Assembly (NCBI RefSeq): GCF_027019125.1
Contig: NZ_JALUXE010000034.1
Span: 467,581-531,580, forward strand
Direction: 5' to 3'
Length of the DNA: 64,000 bases
DNA from: Roseovarius sp.
GTDB lineage: Bacteria; Pseudomonadota; Alphaproteobacteria; Rhodobacterales; Rhodobacteraceae
Position numbers and translations under genes: made by a program. Shown in pieces: positions 9,279 to 17,748 of the stretch (the stretch's first letter is position 1; each line of letters starts with the position of its first letter). Below the pieces are notes generated by a model that was given only the letters and a program-made list of their open reading frames with translations, was not told the DNA's origin and did not search any database.

Positions 9279-10144
9279 CAGCCCAGCCCCTTGGCCAGTT
9301 GCGCCATGCCGAGATAACGGTTGTAAACCGCCACCAGGAGGCCCAGCACGATCAACAGCAGCAGTGACAGTGCCGAACCAAGCGGCCAGTTCAACTGTGT
9401 GATGATCGCCTCGAACACGAGATTGGCGAACATCGCATCGCGGGGTCCGCCGAGGATGACGGGCGTGATATAGGTGCCCGCGCCCAGCACGAAGCACAGC
9501 AATCCGCCCGCCGCGAGGCCGGGGAGCGATAGGGGTAGGGTGACCTGGGTGAATGCCTGCCACCGGGTTGCCCCGAGCGAATTGGCGGCATCCTCGAGGT
9601 TGGTGTCGATACCCTCAAGGCTGACGTAGACGTTGAGCACCATGAAGGGCAGCAGGAAATGCACAAGGCCGAGGATCACGGTTGCCTCATTATAGAGCAT
9701 CTGGATAGGCGCGCTGATGATGCCGAGGGACAGGAGCAGGGAATTGAGCGCGCCAGAGGTGCCCAGAATGTTGATCCAGCTCATCGTGCGGATGATGTAA
9801 CTGATCCAGAAAGGCAGCATCAGCAGAAGCAGCAGCACCATCTTGTTGCCGCGTGAACGGGCAATGAAATAGGCCGCCGGATAGCCCATCAGGGCACAGA
9901 TCACCGTGGTGATTGCCGCGATTTTCATCGTGTTGAGCAGGATGTCGCGGTAAAAGCGATCGGTGAGGGTCTTGTGCCAGTTGTCGAGGTAGAACCCGAC
10001 CGTATCCGCGCCCATCGCCGAGCGCAGCCAGAACGAATAGACCACGATGAACATCAGCGGCACGAGCAAGAGCAGCGTCACCGCGACCAAGGCGGGCGAC
10101 AACAGAATCCACGGCTGCCTCGCTTCGCGGGCCTCGACCGACAT
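9278..10144 (-). CDS. ABC transporter permease (PotB-like)
   Basis: First gene of the nine-gene minus-strand operon. It encodes a 288-residue permease with about six membrane spans and an EAA loop LEDAANSLGATRWQAFTQVT. The start is ATG 10144 (MSVEAREARQPWILLSP), preceded by GGGAG about five bases away. It belongs with the second permease, binding protein and ATPase as one complete importer of the spermidine/putrescine type (binding-protein-dependent transport domain). The region upstream is shared with the divergent LysR gene, which probably regulates it. Confidence 0.92.
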   Translation of the reverse strand: MSVEAREARQPWILLSPALVAVTLLLLVPLMFIVVYSFWLRSAMGADTVGFYLDNWHKTLTDRFYRDILLNTMKIAAITTVICALMGYPAAYFIARSRGNKMVLLLLLMLPFWISYIIRTMSWINILGTSGALNSLLLSLGIISAPIQMLYNEATVILGLVHFLLPFMVLNVYVSLEGIDTNLEDAANSLGATRWQAFTQVTLPLSLPGLAAGGLLCFVLGAGTYITPVILGGPRDAMFANLVFEAIITQLNWPLGSALSLLLLIVLGLLVAVYNRYLGMAQLAKGLG

Positions 10145-10209
10145 GCTACTCCCTTTCTTGTGCGACCCGTCATGGGTGGGGTTGCGCCGAGGGTGCAAAG
10201 CGAGCCATC

Positions 10210-10242
10210 ATTAATCAAATAGATAATAGGAATTGTGACAAT
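10210..10242. promoter_or_regulatory. Candidate LysR operator in the divergent intergenic region
   Basis: The 100-base gap between the ABC operon and the LysR gene holds two short dyads. One is the imperfect ATTAATC / GATAAT pair at 10210-10227, AT-rich and with the spacing expected of LysR-type boxes. The other is the perfect ATTGT-G-ACAAT at 10232-10242, ending two bases before the upstream ATG of the LysR frame. A regulator bound here could repress itself and activate the divergent operon. This is read directly from sequence; binding is inferred. Confidence 0.45.
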
Positions 10243-10244
10243 AG

Positions 10245-11213
10245 ATGCAGTCTATGGATCAGCGGAACAGCCCCGAACGCATCATGCGCGAAATGGATTG
10301 GAATCTCTTGCGCACTTTCGTCGTGCTGGCGCAGTCCACCTCGGTCACCGATGCCGCACATCGGTTACGGTTGACACAGCCTTCGGTATCTACGGCGTTG
10401 AAAAGGTTGGAGGATCGGGTGGGCAAGCGGCTTATCCACCGCACGCCGGGGCATTTCGCGCTGACCGAGGCAGGCGAGGTGCTGTATCGCGAGGCGCTGG
10501 ATATCCAAGGCTCTATCCTGCGCCTCTCGACCCTCATGCGCGACATGACGGATGAGGTGACGGGCCATGTGCGGCTTTCCTTGGCTTCTCATGTGATCTG
10601 CCCACTTTTTGATCAGGTGCTGGCAGAGTTCCATGCGGAAAACCCCCGCGCGACGCTGGCAATCGAGGTGCATTCCTCGGCGCAGGCGATTGAAACGGTA
10701 TCGGCGCGCTCTGCCTCGTTTGCCATCTGCCTTGTGCATCAGCGCAACCCCAAGCTGGAGTATATGCGCCTGTATCGAGAGTTCTTTGGCCTATTTTGTG
10801 GGCCAAACCATGCCCTGTTTGGCCGGCGCGACCTGACGCGCGCCGATCTCGCCGGGCGTTCAGCGGTCAGTTTTGAAACCGACCGATTGCAGGACGCGCT
10901 AAAGCCTGTGACGCTGATGCGCGCGCAGGCGGAACTCGGGGATCAGATCATCGCAACCTCGAGCCATCTCGAGGAAGTGCGCCGCATGATCATCGCGGGG
11001 CTGGGCGTGGGCCCGCTGCCGCTGCATGTGGCAGCGCGCGAGGTGCGCGATGGTCTCTTGTGGCAATTGCCGCCCTATGACCAGACAGCGGCGGTCGATG
11101 TGCACGTGGTCTGGAACCCGCGTGCGGTGCTCAATCGCGCGGAACAAAGCCTGCTTGACCTGTTGCTCGCCCGGATCGACGCTACGCCCATCGAGGAGCG
11201 GACGTATCGGTGA
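10245..11213 (+). CDS. LysR family transcriptional regulator (of the divergent ABC/BKACE operon)
   Basis: A regulator of up to 322 residues. The N-terminal helix-turn-helix is MDWNLLRTFVVLAQSTSVTD, then RLRLTQPSVSTALKRLE, then a type 2 periplasmic-binding-like effector domain. Possible starts are ATG 10245, 10254, 10284 and 10290; the last two would begin directly at the helix-turn-helix and would place the 10232-10242 palindrome in the leader instead of at the start codon. Divergent placement next to the operon starting at 10144 is the classic arrangement for a LysR activator, so it probably responds to the imported amine or a breakdown product. Confidence 0.9.
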   Translation: MQSMDQRNSPERIMREMDWNLLRTFVVLAQSTSVTDAAHRLRLTQPSVSTALKRLEDRVGKRLIHRTPGHFALTEAGEVLYREALDIQGSILRLSTLMRDMTDEVTGHVRLSLASHVICPLFDQVLAEFHAENPRATLAIEVHSSAQAIETVSARSASFAICLVHQRNPKLEYMRLYREFFGLFCGPNHALFGRRDLTRADLAGRSAVSFETDRLQDALKPVTLMRAQAELGDQIIATSSHLEEVRRMIIAGLGVGPLPLHVAAREVRDGLLWQLPPYDQTAAVDVHVVWNPRAVLNRAEQSLLDLLLARIDATPIEERTYR

Positions 11214-11342
11214 GCGTGCGTCATAAAACCTTCACAAAACTGTCACACTTGGTGAAATCTGCGTCTGCGCCTCTTGTGTAGCGGTATTGCGCAGGTCACT
11301 CTCGGCGCTCTTGAACTACGGCCACGCGGACGAGTCACCGAA

Positions 11343-13004
11343 TTGGACGACCCAAACCTCACACTCTTCTTTCTCCAGATCGCCGGGGCTGCGGCGCTGC
11401 TGATCTGGTCGGTTCGCCTTGTGCGCACGGGGGTCGAACGAGCCTTTAGCGCAGAGTTGCGCCTCTGGTTGCGCCGATCGGGTCAGAGCCGCACGCTGGC
11501 CGCCATCACGGGCATGATCGCGGCCATGGCCCTCCAGAGTTCGACCGCCGTTGCCATTCTGACCGCCGGTTTCGTGGCATCGGGCGGCATCGCCATTGCT
11601 GCCGGGCTTGCAATCCTGCTGGGCGCTGACCTTGGATCGGCGCTTGTCGCCAAACTGCTTCTGGCGCGGCAGGCGTGGTTCATTCCGGTTCTCTTGCTGG
11701 GCGGTGTTGTTCTGTTTCTACGTGGTCATCAGAGGCGCGCCCGGCAGAGCGGGCGTATTCTGATCGGGCTGGCGCTGATCTTTGTTTCGCTCGACATGCT
11801 GCGCGCGGCGACCGAACCCCTTATCGACAATCCGGCAGCAGCGGCGGCGATGCAATACCTGGCCCGCGATGTATTGACCGCCTTTGTGATCGGCGCGGTT
11901 TTCTCCTGGCTCGTTCATTCTTCGGTCGCTGCTGTTCTGCTCTTTGCCACCTTGGTGATGGAAGGGCTCATGCCTGTGCCAGCGGCCATCGCGCTGATCC
12001 TCGGGGCGAACCTTGGCGGTGCCTTCATCGCGTTTGGCCTGACCCTCGCCGCCGAGTTGGACGCGCGGCGTCTGGTTCTGTCAAACCTCTGTCTGCGTGG
12101 GGGTGGGGCGGCCCTCACCCTGGCCTTGCTGTCGGTGTTCCAGCCGCCCTTGGCATGGCTTGGGTCAACGCCTGCGGCGCAGATCATCCATCTCCACATC
12201 CTCTTCAATCTGGCGCTGGTCGTGCTTGTCCTGCCCTTTACGGGGGTTGCGACACGGCTTGCCGGCAAGGTTCTGTCTGCGCCCAGCCAGGGTAGCAGGC
12301 TCGATCATATCACAGCCCTTGATCCCGGCGCGCTCGGCAATCCGACCCGCGCGCTGTCTTGCGCCACACGTGAAGTGATCCGGATCGGCGAAATGGTCGA
12401 GGCCATGCTGCGCCCGGTTCCCACGCTCTTTACGACCTGGGAGGAGGGCACGGCATCCGCCATCCGCGATGCTCAGGAGAATCTGCGCAGACGCCATTTC
12501 GACACAAAGCTCTATCTGGCACAGCTCACGCGCAACGGGCTGTCGGAGGAGTTGAGTCAAAACTCGCTGGACCTATCGACGACCGCTGCCAATTTCGAGG
12601 CGGCGGGGGATGCGATTGCCAGCACGCTTCTCGGCCTTGCGCAGCGTTTGACGGCGGAAGGCGTGCATTTCTCCCGCCCGGGCTGGCTAGAGATTTGCGA
12701 TTTCCACGACCGGGTTCTGGCCAATGCGCAACTGGCGCTGCGGGTGATGATGACCCAACACCCTGATGATGCCCGCGCGCTAGTGGCGGAAAAGGACAGC
12801 ATCCGCGCCCTTGAGCAAGAGTTGCAGCGCGCGCATTTGGGCCGCTTGCGCGAGGGGCTGACCGAGAGCATCGAAACTAGCAATATCCATCAGGAGACGC
12901 TGCGCGCCCTCAAGCAGGTGAACACCGGATTTACCATGGCCGCCTATCCGATCCTCACGGAAACCGGCGACCTGTTGTCGAGCCGCATCTCGTCGCGGGC
13001 CTGA
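11343..13004 (+). CDS. Na/Pi-cotransporter family protein with PhoU-like C-terminus
   Basis: About 553 residues from TTG 11343 (LDDPNLTLFFLQIAGAAALL); the open frame extends to TTG 11274, but the extra residues do not look like family sequence. The N-terminal half holds two inverted membrane repeats with the hallmark glutamine-serine-serine motif MALQSSTAVAI and the matching VHSSVAAVLLF. These are typical of sodium-phosphate (NptA/PNaS) symporters. The C-terminal part from about residue 340 is soluble, helical and PhoU-like. The expected role is sodium-coupled phosphate or organic anion transport in the inner membrane. The start is uncertain, because no ATG or GTG fits. Confidence 0.85.
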   Translation: MDDPNLTLFFLQIAGAAALLIWSVRLVRTGVERAFSAELRLWLRRSGQSRTLAAITGMIAAMALQSSTAVAILTAGFVASGGIAIAAGLAILLGADLGSALVAKLLLARQAWFIPVLLLGGVVLFLRGHQRRARQSGRILIGLALIFVSLDMLRAATEPLIDNPAAAAAMQYLARDVLTAFVIGAVFSWLVHSSVAAVLLFATLVMEGLMPVPAAIALILGANLGGAFIAFGLTLAAELDARRLVLSNLCLRGGGAALTLALLSVFQPPLAWLGSTPAAQIIHLHILFNLALVVLVLPFTGVATRLAGKVLSAPSQGSRLDHITALDPGALGNPTRALSCATREVIRIGEMVEAMLRPVPTLFTTWEEGTASAIRDAQENLRRRHFDTKLYLAQLTRNGLSEELSQNSLDLSTTAANFEAAGDAIASTLLGLAQRLTAEGVHFSRPGWLEICDFHDRVLANAQLALRVMMTQHPDDARALVAEKDSIRALEQELQRAHLGRLREGLTESIETSNIHQETLRALKQVNTGFTMAAYPILTETGDLLSSRISSRA

Positions 13005-13149
13005 GCGATCCAGCGGCGCACGCGAAATCTGAGGCGGCATGCCTGCCATACAACCTTTTAGAGATTCAAAGATTGCCCGAAACGGTGTATCAAGGATGCG
13101 ACCGGCCCCGGTCCCATTCCACAGCATCAGATATTTCCGGAGAGCGCAT

Positions 13150-14703
13150 TTGAACATCAAAGCATCCACCCCGCCCGTCACGCTGACCGTTTCGATTGAC
13201 GGTGCGGCCCCCGTCACCAAGACCTGTGACCTCTTGGTGGTCGCCTGCGAACCACGCAATCTGAGCGGCATTTGTGATTACACGTCCGCAGAGAGCGCGG
13301 TCTTTGATCAACTGACCAATTTCACCTTTCATACCACTCTGGTGCGGGTGAAAGTGCCCAATCCCGCGCCGAAATACGGGATCATTCTTGCCCCGACCGA
13401 GATCACCGCGATGGCAGGCCATGTCAGCGGTTATCGCAACGAAACGGCCAAGCAATTCTCGCTCGAAACGGCCAATTCCATGACCGAGAACCTTGTGACC
13501 GTCTATCAGTTGCAGGGCCCGGCCAGCCCGCCGATGACCGAGGCGGAATTTCTTGCCAACCTGGAACAGACGCTGCCCACGCTCGATTGGTGGCCCTATC
13601 CCGATTACGAAATCGTCACGGACAGCACGGGCGCGCCGGTCGATCTGCGGACACCCTATTTCGACCATTTCGACAACTCCGGGCTGCGCGGGGGCGGTCC
13701 GTGGAACTATCTGGGCCTGCAAGGCAAGAACAACACGGTCTTTGTTCATGGTTCGACCTGTTTTGAATCCGTGCTGCAATGCTGGCAGTATGGCGGCATG
13801 TTGCTGGACCAGCAGGAAAAGCTGGGCTGGTCCTTGCCTGCGGACAAGACGGCGCCGATCATCGTGCTGGGGGCCGGCCCGTCGGGGATGATGTTCGCGC
13901 ACCGCTTGCAAGGGTTGGGTTATACCAATGTCGAGATCCTCGAATCCACCGACCGTTTCGGCGGCAAGACGCATACCGTCACCTATGATCTCCCCTCGCC
14001 CAACGGGCAGCCCACGCCTTGCGAGTTGGGCACCTGTTACCTCTCGCCCGCTTACGACCAGATGGCCGCACATTTTGCAGCCTGCGGGTTCATGGAGGGC
14101 AATATCCGCGAGGGCATGTACCTGACCGCCAACCATCAGGACCCGGCAGGCCACACGATCCGCGGCATGGTTACAACCGGGCAGTTTCCCGGCGTGACCG
14201 CACCGGCCACATTGATGGATTATGACGACTACACGCTTCTCAAGGGGTATTACGAGGCCAACCAGCCCTTTGCCGATCCTGCAAACTGGATGGCGGGGTT
14301 CGACGCGGACAAGGTCAAGGCCGAGATTTTCGTGCGCCTGGCGGAGTATGACGTGCTGCTGGCGCTCTATCGCGGCCTCACCCTGCCCATGCCGCTGAGC
14401 GCGCCGACGGAACTGCTCCAGTATGACAGCTTCTACGACTTTCTCGCCAAGAATGATCTGCTGATCCTGACCGGAATGCTGGAATATGCCTACTCGGTGC
14501 AGGGATACGGCCCGTTGAAGCAAATACCCGCCTATTACGGCATGATCTGGATTTCTCTGCCGCTGACGCTTGGCCTGATCTTTAGCGACAAACCGGCTGT
14601 GACCGTGTTGTCAAAAGGTTGGCTTGATATCTGGACACAAATGGCTCCGACGCTACGTATCACCACAAATGCTCAGGTGACAAATATAACGCGCATATCC
14701 TAA
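13150..14703 (+). CDS. Flavin amine-oxidase-like protein with apparently permuted domain order
   Basis: The product is about 517 residues from TTG 13150, which has GGAG seven bases upstream; ATG 13039 and ATG 13096 are longer alternatives. The first ~220 residues resemble the C-terminal half of NAD(P)/FAD amine-oxidase-like flavoproteins such as bacterial polyunsaturated fatty acid isomerase. They contain TKTCDLLVVACEPRNL and end with the FAD-closing NNTVFVHGSTCFESV. Only then comes the N-terminal Rossmann motif, IIVLGAGPSGMMFAHRL, with LESTDRFGGKTHT at residues 241-275. The protein ends at TNITRIS, just where the missing half would normally continue. So both halves are present but in reverse order. 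Substrate unknown. See the separate finding. Confidence 0.75.
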   Translation: MNIKASTPPVTLTVSIDGAAPVTKTCDLLVVACEPRNLSGICDYTSAESAVFDQLTNFTFHTTLVRVKVPNPAPKYGIILAPTEITAMAGHVSGYRNETAKQFSLETANSMTENLVTVYQLQGPASPPMTEAEFLANLEQTLPTLDWWPYPDYEIVTDSTGAPVDLRTPYFDHFDNSGLRGGGPWNYLGLQGKNNTVFVHGSTCFESVLQCWQYGGMLLDQQEKLGWSLPADKTAPIIVLGAGPSGMMFAHRLQGLGYTNVEILESTDRFGGKTHTVTYDLPSPNGQPTPCELGTCYLSPAYDQMAAHFAACGFMEGNIREGMYLTANHQDPAGHTIRGMVTTGQFPGVTAPATLMDYDDYTLLKGYYEANQPFADPANWMAGFDADKVKAEIFVRLAEYDVLLALYRGLTLPMPLSAPTELLQYDSFYDFLAKNDLLILTGMLEYAYSVQGYGPLKQIPAYYGMIWISLPLTLGLIFSDKPAVTVLSKGWLDIWTQMAPTLRITTNAQVTNITRIS

Positions 14704-14744
14704 AGATAGGGGGCGGGCTGGGCACCGCGACGAAGGGGACAAAG

Positions 14745-16523
14745 GTGAAGACGCTGGAGCGCAAGGCGACAACCATCGCCGCCGCGGATGTGGTGGGGTT
14801 TTCCCGCCTTGTGGCGATGGACGAGGACGGCGTGTTCACCCGTCTGCGCACCCTGCGACAGACGATCATCGACCCGGCCATCGCGGATCATGGCGGACGC
14901 GTTGTCAAATCCATGGGCGACGGGCTTTTGGTGGAGTTCCCCGGCCCTGCCGCCGCCGTCCATGCCTCCTTGACTGCACAGCGCGCGATTGCGGAGCATG
15001 AGCGCAACAATCCGGAGGATCTGCGCATCCGCCTGCGGGTGGGCATCAATCACGGCAGCGTGCTGATCGACGGAAGCGATGTGTTGGGTGACGTGGTCAA
15101 TATCGCTGCGCGGCTGGAAACCCTGTCCGCCCCCGGCGGCATTTGCGTCTCGCGCACGGTGCGCGACATGCTGGCGCGGGAACCGGGCCTGATCATCAGC
15201 GGTCAAGGCATGCAATATGTGCGCAACATTCCGACGCCGGTCGAGGTCTGGCATGTCACGACCGGGGTAGAGGCCGAAAACCGCAGCACCGTCACCCAGA
15301 GCGCCGATCGTCCGTCAGTGATCGTCTTGCCGTTCGATAACCTGTCCTCTTCGGTCGAGGACGGGTTTCTGGCGGATGGCATCGCCGAGGATCTGATCAA
15401 CGAGCTCTCGCGCTTTCGCTCGCTGTTCGTGATCGCACGTGGGTCGTCCTTTGCCTACAAGGACCGCGCGCAGGACATGCGGCAGATCGCGCAGGACATG
15501 CGTGTGCGCTATGTGGTCAAGGGGGCCGTGCGCCGCGCGGGGGCGCGGCTGCGTGTGACTGCGCAACTGATCGAGGCCGAGACAGGCCGTCAGATCTGGT
15601 CTGATCGCTATGATCGCGATATGGCCGATCTTTTTGCCCTGCAAGATGACATTACCCGGTGCATCGTCACCGGCCTCACCCCTGAAATCGGCGCGCATGA
15701 ACGCGCCATGTCGCGCGCCAAACCAACCGAGAGCCTGTCGGCCTGGGAAATGTGCCAGCGTGGGCTGACCGAAATCGACATGCGCACCTCTGGTGGCGTC
15801 CGTAATGCGACCGCCCTGTTTCATGCCGCCGCAGAGGCCGATCCGACCTATGCTTTGCCGCATGCCTTGATTGGCCGTGTTCATGCCGTGCGGATTTATT
15901 CGGGTCGGAGCCGCAATCCCCGTGAAGATGTGGTCAAGGGCATGTTCCACGCCAATCGCGCCATTGAACTGGATGACAGGCTAGAGCTTGGGCATATCAC
16001 CCTGGCGCAGCTCCTGACCCTGCAAGGGCAAGAGAAGGACGCGCGCGAGGCGCTTGCCCGCGCGCGCGCCCTCAATCACAATGACGCGCTGATCTATAAT
16101 GCGCAGACCTTCATCAACCTCTTTCAAAAGAACCCCGACACCGAAGAGATGGAAGAGGCCGGATTAGAGGCCGTTCGCCTCAGTCCCCAAGATCCGATGC
16201 TGTGGTCGTTCCATTGGATGCTCGCCGTTGCGATCTGGATGCGCGACATGACCTTGGGAGAGAACATGCGCCCATATCTCGAACCGGCGGCCCGCCATCC
16301 GGGGGCAGAGGCCTTTGTGCATTCTGCGTATGCGGTGCTGTCCCTGCGCGCAGGCGACCGGACCACGGCAGAGCGCGCCTTGGCACAAGCGTTGACCGTG
16401 CGCCCCGATTTTTCCCTTGATGTGATCAAATATGGGTTCCATTTCCCGAAATGGCCCGCGCTCGTGGCCGGGATCAAGGATGACCTGGAAACCCTCGTCT
16501 CGATGGGATTGCCGCGCCGGTGA
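14745..16523 (+). CDS. Class III adenylate/guanylate cyclase with TolB-like and TPR region
   Basis: A 592-residue protein starting at GTG 14745. Residues 5-170 form a class III nucleotidyl cyclase domain: AAADVVGFSRLVAMDEDGVF, KSMGDGLLVEF, and RVGINHGSV followed by GDVVNIAARLE. Next is a TolB N-like stretch (VIVLPFDNLS, then FLADGIAEDLINELSRF, then YVVKGAVRRAG) and a TPR-rich C-terminus from about residue 330. No transmembrane segment is visible, so it is probably cytoplasmic. This architecture is common and multiplied in rhizobia and roseobacters; it may make cAMP in response to protein or ligand binding at the TPR part. It follows the permuted flavoprotein by 41 bases, so cotranscription is possible. 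Confidence 0.88.
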   Translation: MKTLERKATTIAAADVVGFSRLVAMDEDGVFTRLRTLRQTIIDPAIADHGGRVVKSMGDGLLVEFPGPAAAVHASLTAQRAIAEHERNNPEDLRIRLRVGINHGSVLIDGSDVLGDVVNIAARLETLSAPGGICVSRTVRDMLAREPGLIISGQGMQYVRNIPTPVEVWHVTTGVEAENRSTVTQSADRPSVIVLPFDNLSSSVEDGFLADGIAEDLINELSRFRSLFVIARGSSFAYKDRAQDMRQIAQDMRVRYVVKGAVRRAGARLRVTAQLIEAETGRQIWSDRYDRDMADLFALQDDITRCIVTGLTPEIGAHERAMSRAKPTESLSAWEMCQRGLTEIDMRTSGGVRNATALFHAAAEADPTYALPHALIGRVHAVRIYSGRSRNPREDVVKGMFHANRAIELDDRLELGHITLAQLLTLQGQEKDAREALARARALNHNDALIYNAQTFINLFQKNPDTEEMEEAGLEAVRLSPQDPMLWSFHWMLAVAIWMRDMTLGENMRPYLEPAARHPGAEAFVHSAYAVLSLRAGDRTTAERALAQALTVRPDFSLDVIKYGFHFPKWPALVAGIKDDLETLVSMGLPRR

Positions 16524-16650
16524 TGCAATGGCGTGGCGGATGTGTTAAGCTCTCGGCATTGCCGCTCGACCCAATTTGGATCAAATCGCGTTTCCGGCGG
16601 AGTGCCTCATTTGAGAGCCGCGCAGTTATGCCTATTGCCCGAGGTGTTTC

Positions 16651-17037
16651 ATGACGAGCATTTTCGATACGTGCCTCTTTCTGACCCTGTTTCAGATGAA
16701 GCATTACCTGGGTGATTTTCAGCTTCAGACCGGATGGATCGCGCGGAATAAAGGGCGCTATGGCCATCCATCGGGTATTGTGCACGCCGGGGTTCATGGT
16801 GCGTTGAGCCTACCCATCCTGCTCTGGTTCGCTGTGCCGTGGGAACTGGCGCTTGGTCTCGCTCTTGCCGAGATCGTCGTGCATTATCATATCGACTGGG
16901 CCAAGGCGCGCCGCGTGGCGCAGGAGGGTGTGACCGAGACCGATCCGCGTTTCTGGCACTACCTTGGTCTCGATCAGGCTGCACATCAGCTGACCTATAT
17001 TGCGCTGTTGGCAGTGGTTGCGAGCCGCGCGGCCTGA
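16651..17037 (+). CDS. DUF3307 domain membrane protein
   Basis: A 128-residue small inner-membrane protein with hydrophobic stretches near residues 5-20, 45-70 and 105-127. It carries the polar motifs typical of DUF3307: FQMKHYLGDFQLQT near the N-terminus and HYHIDWAKAR, then FWHYLGLDQAAHQLTY. The conserved histidines and aspartates in or beside membrane helices are characteristic. The molecular function of the family is not known. ATG 16651 has GAGG seven bases upstream. It stands alone between the cyclase gene and the convergent thiamine operon. Confidence 0.82.
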   Translation: MTSIFDTCLFLTLFQMKHYLGDFQLQTGWIARNKGRYGHPSGIVHAGVHGALSLPILLWFAVPWELALGLALAEIVVHYHIDWAKARRVAQEGVTETDPRFWHYLGLDQAAHQLTYIALLAVVASRAA

Positions 17038-17064
17038 ATATCTCAGGTCACGCGGCGAAGGGCA

Positions 17065-17748
17065 TCAGTGACCAAACGACAGGCCCATGTCCCAGAAACT
17101 GACTTCAAGCCGCGTGGCGGTGCTGAAGCGCTGACAGAGGCGACCCCAGCCGGGTGTTGCCTCGGCCCCTGCACCCAGTCGCCGCGCCACGGCACCGTCA
17201 AAGAGCAGGCCAGCATCGCGGCAGACCTGTTGATAGGCGTCGCCAGCGTAGGTGTTGATCCAGCCGGCGTAGGGGTGATCCTCTTCCACCGGCCCCAGCC
17301 GCGCCCCAATCTCGCCATAGCCCATGACGCATGGGGCAAGTGCCGCCAGCAGATCGAGGAAGTTGCCGGAATGCCCCGCGTCGAGGACGTAGCGCGTATA
17401 GGCCAGATTGGCGGGGTGTTCCTCGGCATTGTAGAGGTCGTTCTCGCTCAGCCCCGCTTCGGCGCAGGTTTTGACATGCAGGCTGAGCTCGTGGTTGACC
17501 AGCGCATCGACGGTGGCGGCACAGGCGCGCATCTCCTCCAGCGCGTCGGCCTTGGTCACGGCCAGCGCCCAGGCACGGGCAAAATGGATGAGAAACACGT
17601 AATCCTGCACCAGATACCCAAGGAACGCCTTGCGCGGCAGTGTGCCATCGCGCAACCCCTCGACAAAGGCATGATGCGTGTAATCCTGCCAGACCTGGCC
17701 CGCCGCATCGCGCAAGCGGGGAAAGGTTATTCCGTAATCATGTGTCAT
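17065..17748 (-). CDS. tenA: TenA family aminopyrimidine aminohydrolase (thiaminase II)
   Basis: A 227-residue all-helical enzyme of the TenA family. It contains YLVQDYVFLIHFARA, the central ELSLHVKTCAE, and ALAPCVMGYGEIG with the catalytic cysteine. TenA hydrolyses degraded thiamine (formylaminopyrimidine derivatives) to hydroxymethylpyrimidine (HMP) for reuse. It is the last gene of the riboswitch-controlled thiamine operon, and its ATG overlaps the stop of the binding-protein gene (ATGA at 17748-17745). Its presence with ThiD and an HMP-type binding protein indicates a salvage route for the pyrimidine half of thiamine. Confidence 0.93.
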   Translation of the reverse strand: MTHDYGITFPRLRDAAGQVWQDYTHHAFVEGLRDGTLPRKAFLGYLVQDYVFLIHFARAWALAVTKADALEEMRACAATVDALVNHELSLHVKTCAEAGLSENDLYNAEEHPANLAYTRYVLDAGHSGNFLDLLAALAPCVMGYGEIGARLGPVEEDHPYAGWINTYAGDAYQQVCRDAGLLFDGAVARRLGAGAEATPGWGRLCQRFSTATRLEVSFWDMGLSFGH

